This document shows positions 8,791 through 18,146 of a stretch of 63,081 nt of DNA, in pieces. Numbering within the stretch: position 1 is the stretch's first letter; each line of letters begins with the position of its first letter. The stretch comes from an uncultured Lachnospiraceae bacterium. Lineage in GTDB: Bacteria; Bacillota; Clostridia; Lachnospirales; Lachnospiraceae. The DNA lies in assembly GCA_934385475.1 (NCBI GenBank), contig CAKRPS010000011.1, forward strand, positions 1 to 63,081, in the 5' to 3' direction. The notes beneath the pieces were generated by a model. The model saw only the letters and a program-made list of their open reading frames with translations, had not been told where the DNA came from and made no database searches. Made by a program: the position numbers and the translations under genes.

Positions 8791-10092
8791 CTAAACTTTT
8801 CGGAAGTCCTTCGTTACGACTCCATGGTCAAGCAGATTCTGTAAGGTCTTCAATATCCCCAGCTTGGCATGTAGAAAGGTCAATCCACCCTGAAAATAAA
8901 CCGCATATGGAGGCGTTATCGGCCCATCTGCACTGAGTTCGATCGATGATCCCGACACGAAAGCACCCGCCGCCATGATCACCTGTGAATCATATCCCGG
9001 CATATCCCATGGCTCCGGTGTCACAAAGCTGTCTACCGGCGCGGCTGCCTGGATTCCCTGACAGAAACCGATGACGCCCTCCGGTGTCCCGAAGGTCACC
9101 GCCTGGATAATATCATGACGGCTCTCCTTTCCATCCGGCACAACCGCAAATCCCACTTTTTCATAAACATTTGCAGCAAAAATAGCTCCCTTTAAAGCTC
9201 CGGCTGTAACCGTCGGTGCAAGGAACAGCCCCTGATAGAATGCGGGCAGAATCCCAAGCGATGCACCTACCTCTTTGCCAAGCCCCGGAGAAGTCAACCG
9301 GTATGCCGCATTTTCCACGCAATCTTTTCTTCCTGCAATATAGCCGCCAATCGGTGCGAGTCCGCCACCCGGATTCTTGATCAGGGAACCGACTACCATA
9401 TCCGCCCCTACGTCCGACGGCTCTATTGTTTCGACGAATTCTCCATAACAATTGTCAACCATACAGATCACATCCGGTTTCAGTTGTTTGACAAAACGGA
9501 TCAGCTCTCCTATCCGTTCTACGGACAATGTCGGTCTCGTCTGATACCCCTTGGAACGCTGTATGGTGACAAGCCTTGTCTTTTCATTTATGGCCTTTCG
9601 GATCGCCTCGTAATCAAAGGCTCCGTCCGGCAGAAGGTCAACCTGACGATAAGAAATTCCATATTCTTTCAGGGAGCCTTTGGAAGGTCTGATGCCGATT
9701 ACCTCCTCCAACGTATCATAAGGTTTTCCCACCGGGGAAAGAAGCTCGTCTCCCGGTCTCAAATTGCTCATCAGAGCAAGCGCAAGCGCGTGGGTTCCAC
9801 AGGTGATCTGCGGCCTGACCAGCGCATCCTCCGTATGAAACACAGAAGCATATACCTGTTCCAGGGTATCCCGTCCGATATCGTTGTAGCCGTATCCCGT
9901 CGTTCCAAGGAGACAGGCCTCACTCACTCTGTTTTCCTGCATCGCCTGCACAACCTTCAGCTGATTGCACTCCGCCACCTCATCAATCTTTTGAAAGCGC
10001 TCCTTTAAGGATTCCAGAATTTCCTCTCCGAATTTGACCACTTCTTCTGTAATTCCAAATTTCGTATATTGATCCGTCAGATTTATTGCCAT
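8791..10092 (-). CDS. ynbB: PLP-dependent aluminium-resistance/methionine gamma-lyase family protein
   Basis: Fold type I PLP enzyme of the aluminium resistance (YnbB) family, related to cystathionine and methionine gamma-lyases; the physiological reaction is not established. The 433-aa protein has the expected landmarks: a phosphate-binding region (RPQITCGTHALALAL), the DNCYGEFVE aspartate segment and the Schiff-base lysine region GSLIKNPGGGLAPIGGY. Length matches the family. The gene follows miaA after 50 bases, a neighbourhood seen widely in Bacillota (miaA, hfq, ynbB); no hfq is present here. Confidence 0.88.
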   Translation of the reverse strand: MAINLTDQYTKFGITEEVVKFGEEILESLKERFQKIDEVAECNQLKVVQAMQENRVSEACLLGTTGYGYNDIGRDTLEQVYASVFHTEDALVRPQITCGTHALALALMSNLRPGDELLSPVGKPYDTLEEVIGIRPSKGSLKEYGISYRQVDLLPDGAFDYEAIRKAINEKTRLVTIQRSKGYQTRPTLSVERIGELIRFVKQLKPDVICMVDNCYGEFVETIEPSDVGADMVVGSLIKNPGGGLAPIGGYIAGRKDCVENAAYRLTSPGLGKEVGASLGILPAFYQGLFLAPTVTAGALKGAIFAANVYEKVGFAVVPDGKESRHDIIQAVTFGTPEGVIGFCQGIQAAAPVDSFVTPEPWDMPGYDSQVIMAAGAFVSGSSIELSADGPITPPYAVYFQGGLTFLHAKLGILKTLQNLLDHGVVTKDFRKV

Positions 10093-10142
10093 TGTTCTCT
10101 CTGTCCTCTTTTTATTTTCTGTTTTTTCTGGTATACGAATAT

Positions 10143-11105
10143 TTAATTTGCATGCCAGATACCCTTTTCCTGTAACGTATGTAGCATGGCTTCCAGAAGC
10201 TGCCCATTGTCATATGCCCATTTCTGTTTATCGATCCAGATCACATTCCGTTCCCTACGGAACCAGGTGAGCTGTCTTTTGGCAAAATGTCTGGTGTCCC
10301 TTTTGATGATATAGACGGCTTCTTCCAGGCTGCATTCTCCCTGCAGGTAAGAAAGCATTTCTTTGTAGCCAAGCCCCTGCATGGATACCATTTTCTGCGT
10401 ATACCCTTTCTGAAAAAGAGTCAAAACCTCCTGTTCCAGTCCCTGCCGCAACATTTCATCTACTCTTTTATCAATATTCTGATATATTTTTTCACGGTCA
10501 TCATTCAACACAAAATAGGCAAAGTTGTAGGGTGACTGTTTGTTTCGTTCCGTTTCGTTGTGTTCCGATATCTTCTGCCCCGTCTTTTCATGAAATTCCA
10601 AAGCTCTGATCACGCGCTTGACATTGTTTTCATGGATTGATTCACATGCCTTTGGGTCAACCTCCCGCAGCTTTTCATACAACGCTTTATTTCCGTGTTC
10701 TTCGGCATATTTTTCCAGCTTTATGCGGTAGGCGGTATCCTCGTCATTCTCTGTAAAATCAATATCATACAGGACCGCCTGGATATAAAAGCCCGTCCCC
10801 CCCACAAGAATCGGAATATGCCCGCGTTCATAAATCCCATCCATTGCCTGCTTAGCCTTCTGCTGAAACAGCACCACATTGAATTCCTCGGAAGGTTCCA
10901 GAATATCCAGAAGATGATGAGGAATCCCTCTCATCTGTTCTTTGGTTATCTTGGCAGAACCGATATCCATTCCCCGGTACACCTGCATAGAATCTGCCGA
11001 GATAATCTCTCCACCGATCCTCTCAGCAAGCAAAACCGATAATTCACTTTTTCCTACTGCTGTCGGACCGGTCAGGATGACGAGCGGTCTCCTCTCTGTG
11101 TTCAT
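10143..11105 (-). CDS. miaA: tRNA dimethylallyltransferase MiaA
   Basis: Transfers a dimethylallyl group to N6 of A37 in tRNAs reading UNN codons, the step before MiaB methylthiolation. At 320 aa it shows the P-loop GPTAVGKSEL, the DSMQVYRGMDIGSAK motif, the LVGGTGFY segment and the C-terminal TRHFAKRQLTWFRR motif. Its ATG overlaps the mutL stop region by one base. The partner enzyme MiaB is encoded only 4.6 kb upstream in the same direction, so both steps of the ms2i6A pathway are in one cluster with mutSL. Confidence 0.97.
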   Translation of the reverse strand: MNTERRPLVILTGPTAVGKSELSVLLAERIGGEIISADSMQVYRGMDIGSAKITKEQMRGIPHHLLDILEPSEEFNVVLFQQKAKQAMDGIYERGHIPILVGGTGFYIQAVLYDIDFTENDEDTAYRIKLEKYAEEHGNKALYEKLREVDPKACESIHENNVKRVIRALEFHEKTGQKISEHNETERNKQSPYNFAYFVLNDDREKIYQNIDKRVDEMLRQGLEQEVLTLFQKGYTQKMVSMQGLGYKEMLSYLQGECSLEEAVYIIKRDTRHFAKRQLTWFRRERNVIWIDKQKWAYDNGQLLEAMLHTLQEKGIWHAN

Positions 11106-13000
11106 CAGGTCACAATCCTCTTAAATTTCTTTTCAATCTCATATTTGCTCATGGATATGATCGTCGGTCGCCCGTGCGGACAGTTATAAGGATTTTCCAG
11201 TGTCATAAGCTCATCCAGAAGGCTTTCAACCTCAGAAAGACTCATCTTCATATTTCCCTTTACAGCTGCCTTACATGCCATCGTCGCAATTCGGATGCGG
11301 ATACTCTCCGGCGTTCCGGTGACATTCTCGGCAACCAGTTCATCCAGCACTTCCCGGAACAGTTCCTGTTCCCGGTATCCATACAGATCCATCGGCACGC
11401 CGCGTATGGCAATATCCGTCCCGCCAAAATCTTCCACGGAAAATCCGAGTTCCCGAAAATCCTCCTGATGATTCCGATAGCACAATGCCTCCCTGCTATC
11501 CAGAGAAACAATCACCGGTGGATTGATCGTCTGTGATATCATAGCATGCTGTCTGTAGCGCTTCATGAACCGTTCATACTTCACTTTCTCATGCGCCGCA
11601 TGCTGATCCATGATCAAAAACTTATCCTGATAAGATATCAGCCAGTACGTCTCAAACAGCTGCCCCAGGATAATATACTGCTCCTTCGCCTTAGCCGACA
11701 GGAGTTTATCGTCAAACAACTCTAACTGCTGTGGTTTCAGTATAGGAATTTCTTTCACAGGTTCCGATGTTTCCGCTACCGGCTTTCTTTCAGCACTTTC
11801 TGTTACAAAAACCGTCTCCCTTTCGGCAACCGTATCCGTCAGTTCTTCACGCACAGGCTCCTGCGGTCTGCTCTTTCGATAGATCTCTTCTATCGCGCCT
11901 GAACGCATGGGAACAGAAGCTATCCTCCTGCTTTCAAACGGCTCCGGCATACTCTTAGGTACTTCCGGTCCCTTTTCCTTTTCTTCAACAAGTGTCACCT
12001 TCGGAATCATCTCCGTACGATGCAGTGCATCATAGACCGCATTTTTGATCGTCTCATAAAATGCAGGTGCATCCGAAATCCGAACCTCCATCTTTGTCGG
12101 ATGAACATTGACATCGATCCGTGAAGTGTCTATTTGAAAATGCAGTACACAGAATGGAAATTTATGCTGCATAAGATATTCTCTGTAGCCTTCCTCCACT
12201 GCCTTGCTAAGCAACGTGCTGCGAATATATCTGCCATTGATATAAAAGAACTCACAGTTACGATTCGAGCGGTTTATGACCGGCTTTCCCAGAAGTCCTC
12301 TGATTGAGAAGCTTTCAGTGTCAAAAGTAAACGAAAAGAGTTCTTCTGATATTTCCCGCCCATAGATCCGGTAAAGAATCTCCTTCAGATCTCCGTTTCC
12401 GGTTGTATAAAAACGATTATTCCCATTCAGCACAAACTTAAAAGAGATATCCGGGTGAGACATTGCAAGATGTTCCATAAGGTCCGCCACATAAGCTCCT
12501 TCTGTCTGAGGTTGCTTCAGGAACTTCTTACGGGGTAATGTATTATAAAAAAGATTTCTCACAATAATGGTAGTTCCCTCCGGAGCACCGACATCTTCAA
12601 GACCTTTTTCAATTCCCCCCTCAATACAGTAGCGACTGCCCATCAGCTCATCCCGCGTCTTTGTGATAATCTCCACCATAGATACCGCCGCTATACTCGC
12701 CAGAGCCTCTCCACGGAATCCCAGACTGACTAATTCCGTAAGGTCTTCCGCAGTCGAAATTTTGCTGGTTGCATGTCGTAGAAACGCATTGGCAATCTGT
12801 GATCTTTCAATCCCTTCCCCGTTATCGGTCACACGTACAAAGGATATGCCGCCTTCCTTGATTTCCACCGTGATTGCGTCTGCACCGGCATCTATCGCAT
12901 TTTCCACAAGCTCTTTGACAACACTTGCCGGTCGTTCCACCACCTCACCGGCAGCTATCTTATCAATTGTCTGATGATCCAAAACCCTTATCTTTGCCAT
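11105..13000 (-). CDS. mutL: DNA mismatch repair protein MutL
   Basis: GHKL ATPase that couples MutS mismatch recognition to strand incision. The 631-aa protein has the ATPase motifs ELVENAIDAGAD, DNGEGI and GFRGEAL in its first 110 residues. A Pro/Glu-rich linker (about 340 to 440) precedes a C-terminal dimerisation domain with DQHAAHEKVKYERF, the endonuclease-type motif of MutL proteins from bacteria lacking MutH. The ending CPHGRPT is also part of that metal-binding site. It lies 28 bases after mutS and overlaps miaA, consistent with one operon. Confidence 0.97.
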   Translation of the reverse strand: MAKIRVLDHQTIDKIAAGEVVERPASVVKELVENAIDAGADAITVEIKEGGISFVRVTDNGEGIERSQIANAFLRHATSKISTAEDLTELVSLGFRGEALASIAAVSMVEIITKTRDELMGSRYCIEGGIEKGLEDVGAPEGTTIIVRNLFYNTLPRKKFLKQPQTEGAYVADLMEHLAMSHPDISFKFVLNGNNRFYTTGNGDLKEILYRIYGREISEELFSFTFDTESFSIRGLLGKPVINRSNRNCEFFYINGRYIRSTLLSKAVEEGYREYLMQHKFPFCVLHFQIDTSRIDVNVHPTKMEVRISDAPAFYETIKNAVYDALHRTEMIPKVTLVEEKEKGPEVPKSMPEPFESRRIASVPMRSGAIEEIYRKSRPQEPVREELTDTVAERETVFVTESAERKPVAETSEPVKEIPILKPQQLELFDDKLLSAKAKEQYIILGQLFETYWLISYQDKFLIMDQHAAHEKVKYERFMKRYRQHAMISQTINPPVIVSLDSREALCYRNHQEDFRELGFSVEDFGGTDIAIRGVPMDLYGYREQELFREVLDELVAENVTGTPESIRIRIATMACKAAVKGNMKMSLSEVESLLDELMTLENPYNCPHGRPTIISMSKYEIEKKFKRIVT

Positions 13001-13028
13001 CTGTGTTCCTCATCTCCGCCACATCCGT

Positions 13029-15680
13029 TCAGGACTGCCAGCGATTTTTTAATTTATTCTGTAAGCGGTATAACGTGTTCAGTGCATCCATTGGCGTGAG
13101 ATTCGTAATCTCAATCTCCTGCAGTTCCTTCAGGACATCCTCATCTCTCACCGTATCAAAAAGTGAAATCTGCTCCAGATCCACTTCATCATACTTGACC
13201 GGTTTACGTTTCTCATTTTTGGTATTTACCTCAATGCTCTGTACCTTTTCGGTAATGTCATTGTCACTGAGCTGATTGACGATCTCCTTTGCCCGGTCAA
13301 TTACCATATCCGGCACACCGGCAAGCTTTGCAACCTGGATTCCATAGCTTTTATCTGCACCGCCCTTTACGATCTTCCTCAGGAAAACAATATCATCGCC
13401 CTTTTCTTTCACAGCAATACAGTAATTATTTACATTGTCCATCTTGCCTTCAAGCTCTGTCAGCTCATGATAGTGGGTTGCAAACAGCGTCTTTGCGCCA
13501 AGCAGTTTTCGGTTGCTGATATGTTCAATAACCGCCCAGGCAATACTCAGACCATCAAAGGTGGATGTCCCCCTGCCGATCTCATCCAACACAAGCAGAC
13601 TGTCTGCCGTCGCATTTCGCAGGATATTGGCGACCTCATTCATCTCTACCATAAAGGTAGACTGCCCACTGGCAAGGTCGTCGGATGCCCCCACTCTGGT
13701 GAAAATACGGTCAACAATTCCGATATTGGCTTTTGCGGCCGGCACAAAGCAGCCGATCTGTGCCATCAGCACTATCAGGGCGGTCTGTCTCATATATGTC
13801 GATTTTCCCGCCATATTCGGTCCCGTGATCACCGCAATACAGTGTTTATGATTGTCCAGATAGGTGTCATTTGCAATGAACATATCGTTCTTTATCATTT
13901 TCTCTACTACCGGGTGTCTGCCACTCTTGATATCAATTATCCCTTTCTCGTTCAGGGCCGGTCTGACATACTGGTTTCTTTCTGCCACATAAGAAAGCGA
14001 CGTAAAGACATCCAGCTTTGCCACTGCATGCGCCGTTTGCTGGATTCTCTCGATCTCACCAGCGATGGCATCCCGAATCTCGCAGAAAAGATTATATTCC
14101 AGTGCATAGAGCTTATCTTCAGCATTCAGGATCGTATCCTCCAGCTCCTTGAGACGAGGTGTCGTATACCGCTCCGCATTGGCCAGGGTCTGTTTCCGCA
14201 CATAGTCCTCCGGCACAAGATCTTTATAAGAATTTGTCACTTCAAAATAGTACCCAAATACCTTATTGTATTTGATCCGTAGATTTTTGATTCCCGTGCG
14301 GTTCCGATCCTCTTCCTCAAGCTCTGCCAGCCATTTTTTCCCATCTGTTTTGGCATTTCGCAGCGAGTCAATCGTTTCATGAAAGCCGCTCTTAATGATA
14401 CCGCCTTCCCTTGCACTGATCGGTGCCTCTTCCTCGATGGCATCGTCAATCAAATGATAGATATCCTCCAAGGGGTCCAAATGCTCCTGAATACTCTGAA
14501 GCAGACCGGCATCCAGATCTGCTAATACCGTCTTGATCGCCGGCAGCATGGCAAGGGAATTTCGAAACGCGATCAGATCTCTTGGATTGGCTGTCTTATA
14601 GCTTACTTTGCCGAGCAGACGTTCCATGTCGTAGATCGTGTTGAGATACTCCCTAAGTTCATCCCGTTCAACGCTTCTTTGGCCAAGTGCCTCGACAGCG
14701 TCCAGACGCTCCTCGATCTTATCCTTCTGAATCAGTGGCTGTTCCAGATATTTGCGTAGCAAACGTCCTCCCATCGCCGTCCTGGTTCGATCCAGGACAC
14801 CAAGCAGCGATCCTTTTTTCTGCTTTTCACGCAAGGTTTCCGTCAATTCCAGATTCCTGCGGGTGGACGTATCCAGCAGCATATATTTACTGGTCAGATA
14901 AGGGTATAGATGGGTAAAGTGAGACAGTGACGTCTTCTGTGTCTCGTACAGATATTGTAATAAAACTCCTGCCGCTATCATTCCGGTCGGAAAATCCTGT
15001 ATCCCAAGACCGGCTAATGAAGTGACATGAAAATGCTTCATTAGCGTCTTTTTGCATATTTCTTCATCGAAATAATGGGCTGCGAGCGGATAGACCGCTA
15101 TGTGCAGTCGTGTTTTCAGATCCTCAACATTGAAGCCGCTTACCATAAACTGCTCATTGCAGATTATTTCAGACGGTTCATATTTATTGATCTCATCCTG
15201 TAGTTTATGTAGCTCATCTACTTCTGTCAGATAATAGTCACCGGTGGTAACATCCGCTACCGAAATTCCGATTTTTCCCTGAAAGAAGGACACGCAGATC
15301 AGATAATTGTTTCTGGTATCATCCATCGCCTGCACATCCAGATTCGTGCCGGGCGTTACAATCCTTGTCACTTCACGTTTAACAAGCCCCTTTGCGAGCT
15401 TTGGGTCTTCCACCTGCTCGCAGATCGCAACCTTATAGCCCTTGGACACCAGCTTGTTCAGGTAGCCATCTATCGCATGGTAAGGTACCCCGCACATAGG
15501 TGCACGTTCTTCCTGACCGCAGCTTTTTCCGGTGAGTGTTATTTCCAGTTCTCTTGATGCCGTTAATGCATCCTCAAAAAACATCTCATAGAAGTCGCCC
15601 AGTCGATAAAACAAAATACAATCCGGGTATTCCTTCTTCGTTTCCAGATACTTCTGCATCATGGGTGTAAATTCTGCCAT
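13029..15680 (-). CDS. mutS: DNA mismatch repair protein MutS
   Basis: Mismatch-recognition ATPase. At 883 aa it has the MutS1 layout. The N-terminal mismatch-binding domain carries the Phe-X-Glu motif within FYEMFFEDA, and is followed by connector, core and clamp domains. The ATPase domain has GPNMAGKSTYMRQ, a Walker B VLDEIGRGTSTFDG and FATHYHELTELE. A short C-terminal tail follows. It sits 18 bases downstream of miaB and is followed by mutL, the usual mutSL pairing. Confidence 0.98.
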   Translation of the reverse strand: MAEFTPMMQKYLETKKEYPDCILFYRLGDFYEMFFEDALTASRELEITLTGKSCGQEERAPMCGVPYHAIDGYLNKLVSKGYKVAICEQVEDPKLAKGLVKREVTRIVTPGTNLDVQAMDDTRNNYLICVSFFQGKIGISVADVTTGDYYLTEVDELHKLQDEINKYEPSEIICNEQFMVSGFNVEDLKTRLHIAVYPLAAHYFDEEICKKTLMKHFHVTSLAGLGIQDFPTGMIAAGVLLQYLYETQKTSLSHFTHLYPYLTSKYMLLDTSTRRNLELTETLREKQKKGSLLGVLDRTRTAMGGRLLRKYLEQPLIQKDKIEERLDAVEALGQRSVERDELREYLNTIYDMERLLGKVSYKTANPRDLIAFRNSLAMLPAIKTVLADLDAGLLQSIQEHLDPLEDIYHLIDDAIEEEAPISAREGGIIKSGFHETIDSLRNAKTDGKKWLAELEEEDRNRTGIKNLRIKYNKVFGYYFEVTNSYKDLVPEDYVRKQTLANAERYTTPRLKELEDTILNAEDKLYALEYNLFCEIRDAIAGEIERIQQTAHAVAKLDVFTSLSYVAERNQYVRPALNEKGIIDIKSGRHPVVEKMIKNDMFIANDTYLDNHKHCIAVITGPNMAGKSTYMRQTALIVLMAQIGCFVPAAKANIGIVDRIFTRVGASDDLASGQSTFMVEMNEVANILRNATADSLLVLDEIGRGTSTFDGLSIAWAVIEHISNRKLLGAKTLFATHYHELTELEGKMDNVNNYCIAVKEKGDDIVFLRKIVKGGADKSYGIQVAKLAGVPDMVIDRAKEIVNQLSDNDITEKVQSIEVNTKNEKRKPVKYDEVDLEQISLFDTVRDEDVLKELQEIEITNLTPMDALNTLYRLQNKLKNRWQS

Positions 15681-15698
15681 TTTGCTTACCGTCTTTCT

Positions 15699-17129
15699 CT
15701 ATCTAGTCACCATATGACCTGTATAATAAAATCCGTGGCACTCGTCAAGGGATACGTCAACGAGCTGTCCTATCATGGATTTATCTGCCGGAAAATGTAC
15801 CAGCATATTGTTGGAAAGCCGACCTGTCATCAGACTCCCGTCCTGCTCATTTACCTCTTCGATTAAGGCTTCCATAATCTTCCCCTGCAGCAAGGCTGCC
15901 CTGTCTTTTGCCGTATCCTGTACAACCTTCAGCAGTTTGTCAAACCCTTCCTTTACAACCTCCGGCGCAACCTGATTATCCATGGCTGCCGCAGGTGTTC
16001 CCGTCCGCTTAGAGTAGATAAAGGTAAAGGCGTTATCATATTGCACTTTTTTTACCACGTCAATCGTCTCTTCGACATCCTCGAGGGTCTCCCCCGGAAA
16101 ACCGACGATCAGATCTGTCGTGATCGAAATGTCCGGAATTTCTCTCCGGATCTTCTCTACCAGTGCAAGATACTGGGCCTTTGTATAATGTCTGTTCATA
16201 GCCTGCAGAATGCGGTCAGAACCTGCCTGTACAGGGAGATGAAGATGGCGGCAGATTTTTGAGGAATCCCGCATTACCTCGATCAACTCATCCGAAAGGT
16301 CCTTCGGATGGGAAGTCATGAATCTTATCCTCTTCAATCCTTCGATCTTTTCAACCTCCCGCAGAAGCTGGGCAAAGCTGATCGGTTCTTCAAGAGTTTT
16401 CCCATAAGAGTTCACATTCTGCCCGAGCAGCATGATCTCAACCACACCGTCTGCGACCAGATGTTCTATTTCCCGGATGATTTCCTTCGGATCACGGCTT
16501 CGTTCTCTCCCGCGTACATACGGCACAATACAGTAGCTGCAGAAATTGTTGCATCCAAACATGATATTGATTCCGGACTTATAGGAATACTTTCTGGAAA
16601 CCGGAAGTTCTTCCACGATCTGATCTGTCTCTTTCCAGATATCTATGATCATCCGGTCACTTTCAAACATAGCGACCAGAAGCTGGGCAAACTTGAAGAT
16701 ATTATGCGTACCGAAAATAAGATCCACAAACCGATAGCTTTTCTGTATCTTTTCAATAACAGACTGCTCCTGCATCATACAGCCGCACAGGGCGATCCGC
16801 ATGTGTGGATTCTTCTTTTTCAGGCTGTTCAGAAAGCCAAGCCGCCCATAGACTCTCTGATTGGCATTGTCCCGCACCGTACAGGTATTGTAGATAACAA
16901 AGTCAGCCTCTTCCTCTTTTTCTGTCAGTTCGTAGCCTATACGCTGTAAAATACCGGAAAGCTTCTCCGAATCTCTGGCATTCATCTGACAGCCGAAGGT
17001 TGTTACACAGCTTTGGGGCTTCCGCCCCAGCTTCTTCTCCAATTCAGCGACATACCCGGCCGCCTTTTCGATGTATTCATTTTGGAGCGCAACCTCCCGT
17101 TCATCATTTGACGCATTGTATTTGACCAT
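15699..17129 (-). CDS. miaB: tRNA-2-methylthio-N6-dimethylallyladenosine synthase MiaB
   Basis: Radical SAM methylthiotransferase that converts i6A37 to ms2i6A37. The 476-aa protein contains an N-terminal UPF0004 domain with the extra cluster cysteines (TFGCQMNARDSEK and later GCMMQ), the radical SAM motif CNNFCSYC, and a C-terminal TRAM domain. The ATG at 17129 is preferred over one 5 codons upstream because a GGAAAGAG stretch precedes it. It is encoded just before mutS, with miaA in the same cluster. Confidence 0.96.
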   Translation of the reverse strand: MVKYNASNDEREVALQNEYIEKAAGYVAELEKKLGRKPQSCVTTFGCQMNARDSEKLSGILQRIGYELTEKEEEADFVIYNTCTVRDNANQRVYGRLGFLNSLKKKNPHMRIALCGCMMQEQSVIEKIQKSYRFVDLIFGTHNIFKFAQLLVAMFESDRMIIDIWKETDQIVEELPVSRKYSYKSGINIMFGCNNFCSYCIVPYVRGRERSRDPKEIIREIEHLVADGVVEIMLLGQNVNSYGKTLEEPISFAQLLREVEKIEGLKRIRFMTSHPKDLSDELIEVMRDSSKICRHLHLPVQAGSDRILQAMNRHYTKAQYLALVEKIRREIPDISITTDLIVGFPGETLEDVEETIDVVKKVQYDNAFTFIYSKRTGTPAAAMDNQVAPEVVKEGFDKLLKVVQDTAKDRAALLQGKIMEALIEEVNEQDGSLMTGRLSNNMLVHFPADKSMIGQLVDVSLDECHGFYYTGHMVTR

Positions 17130-17187
17130 ATACACTCTTTCCATTCTATTGTTTTGCTAGTACTTGTTGCGAAGAGCCAACAATAAT

Positions 17188-17221
17188 ATAAAGTGTGAAA
17201 GAGTCATCTCCCACACTTTAT
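17188..17221 (-). terminator. Hairpin between degV and miaB, possible weak terminator
   Basis: Ten-base perfect inverted repeat (ATAAAGTGTG and CACACTTTAT) with a 14-base loop, 17 bases after the degV stop. The following minus-strand sequence is AT-rich (ATTATTGTT) but has no uninterrupted T run, so termination would be leaky. Confidence 0.45.
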
Positions 17222-17238
17222 GTTCCGAAACGATACTC

Positions 17239-18099
17239 TTAAATTTTCTTGCAGCAGGCAACGGCAAGTGCCCCCGGACCTATATGACATGCCACGCTTA
17301 GAGACAATGGATCCATATGAATATCAAATCCCGGAAACGCCTCCTGCACCTCTGCTTTCAGCTGATCTGCAGCGACCTTGTCGTAGGTATACGCAACCTG
17401 CAGCCAGATGTTTTCTTTCCGGACACCTCCAAATCGATTCTCCATATCACCACGGATGGCATTGATCATCAGATTTTTTCCCTGCGTGACCGTTCTTGCC
17501 TTTGCAAAGGCATCCAGCCGTTCTCCCTGAATCTGCAAAACCGGCTTGATCTTCAATATGGTTCCGAGTGCTGCCGCTGCAGGAGTGATCCGCCCGCCTT
17601 TTTTTAAATAATAAAGCGTGTCCAGCATAATATAGATACTGGAGTTAAATTTATCATCTTCCAGAAACTTTTTGATTTCAGCAGCGTTCTTTCCATCCTC
17701 AGCCAGCTTCTTGGCATCCAGCGCCGACTGTCTCTGTGTAACGGAAATACGTTGATTGTTGACAACCTGTACCTTTCCCTCATATTGCTGCGCCAGCATG
17801 GAAGCACTCTGACAGGAACCGCTCAGGCCACTGGACATAGGAATATGCACAATCTCATCATACCCTTCCAGAAGCTCGTCCCATAATTTCATGACAGAAT
17901 CCGGCGTGGGCTGACTGGTGATCACATGTGCTCCCTCCGAAAGCTTCTCATAAAATGCCTCCGGCGACAACGTAATATCTTCATAGAACGTCTCTTCATT
18001 AATCATAAAAGGCATGGGAAGCACATAAATTCCAAGCTCCTTTGCCTGTGACTGCGTTATTCCGCTGTTACTGTCTGTTACAATTGCAATTTTCCCCAT
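17239..18099 (-). CDS. DegV family fatty-acid-binding protein
   Basis: DegV proteins (FakB type) bind a fatty acid and present it to the kinase FakA. The 286-aa protein shows the family N-terminus KIAIVTDSNSGIT, a phosphate/lipid-site segment ITSQPTPDSV and the MSSGLSGSCQSA loop. The ATG at 18099 is chosen because GGAG lies 9 bases upstream; the longer reading from a GTG would place that ribosome site inside the gene. A FakA-like protein is encoded 2 kb upstream in the same direction, with recG between. Confidence 0.92.
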   Translation of the reverse strand: MGKIAIVTDSNSGITQSQAKELGIYVLPMPFMINEETFYEDITLSPEAFYEKLSEGAHVITSQPTPDSVMKLWDELLEGYDEIVHIPMSSGLSGSCQSASMLAQQYEGKVQVVNNQRISVTQRQSALDAKKLAEDGKNAAEIKKFLEDDKFNSSIYIMLDTLYYLKKGGRITPAAAALGTILKIKPVLQIQGERLDAFAKARTVTQGKNLMINAIRGDMENRFGGVRKENIWLQVAYTYDKVAADQLKAEVQEAFPGFDIHMDPLSLSVACHIGPGALAVACCKKI

Positions 18100-18146
18100 T
18101 CTTATATTCTCCACACAAAAAAATTCGTTACTATATCATATTACTT

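Noticed and set aside
13467..14282. Long open frame antisense to mutS (271 codons)
   Set aside because: Shadow of the mutS reading frame; composition and lack of a ribosome site show no independent coding.
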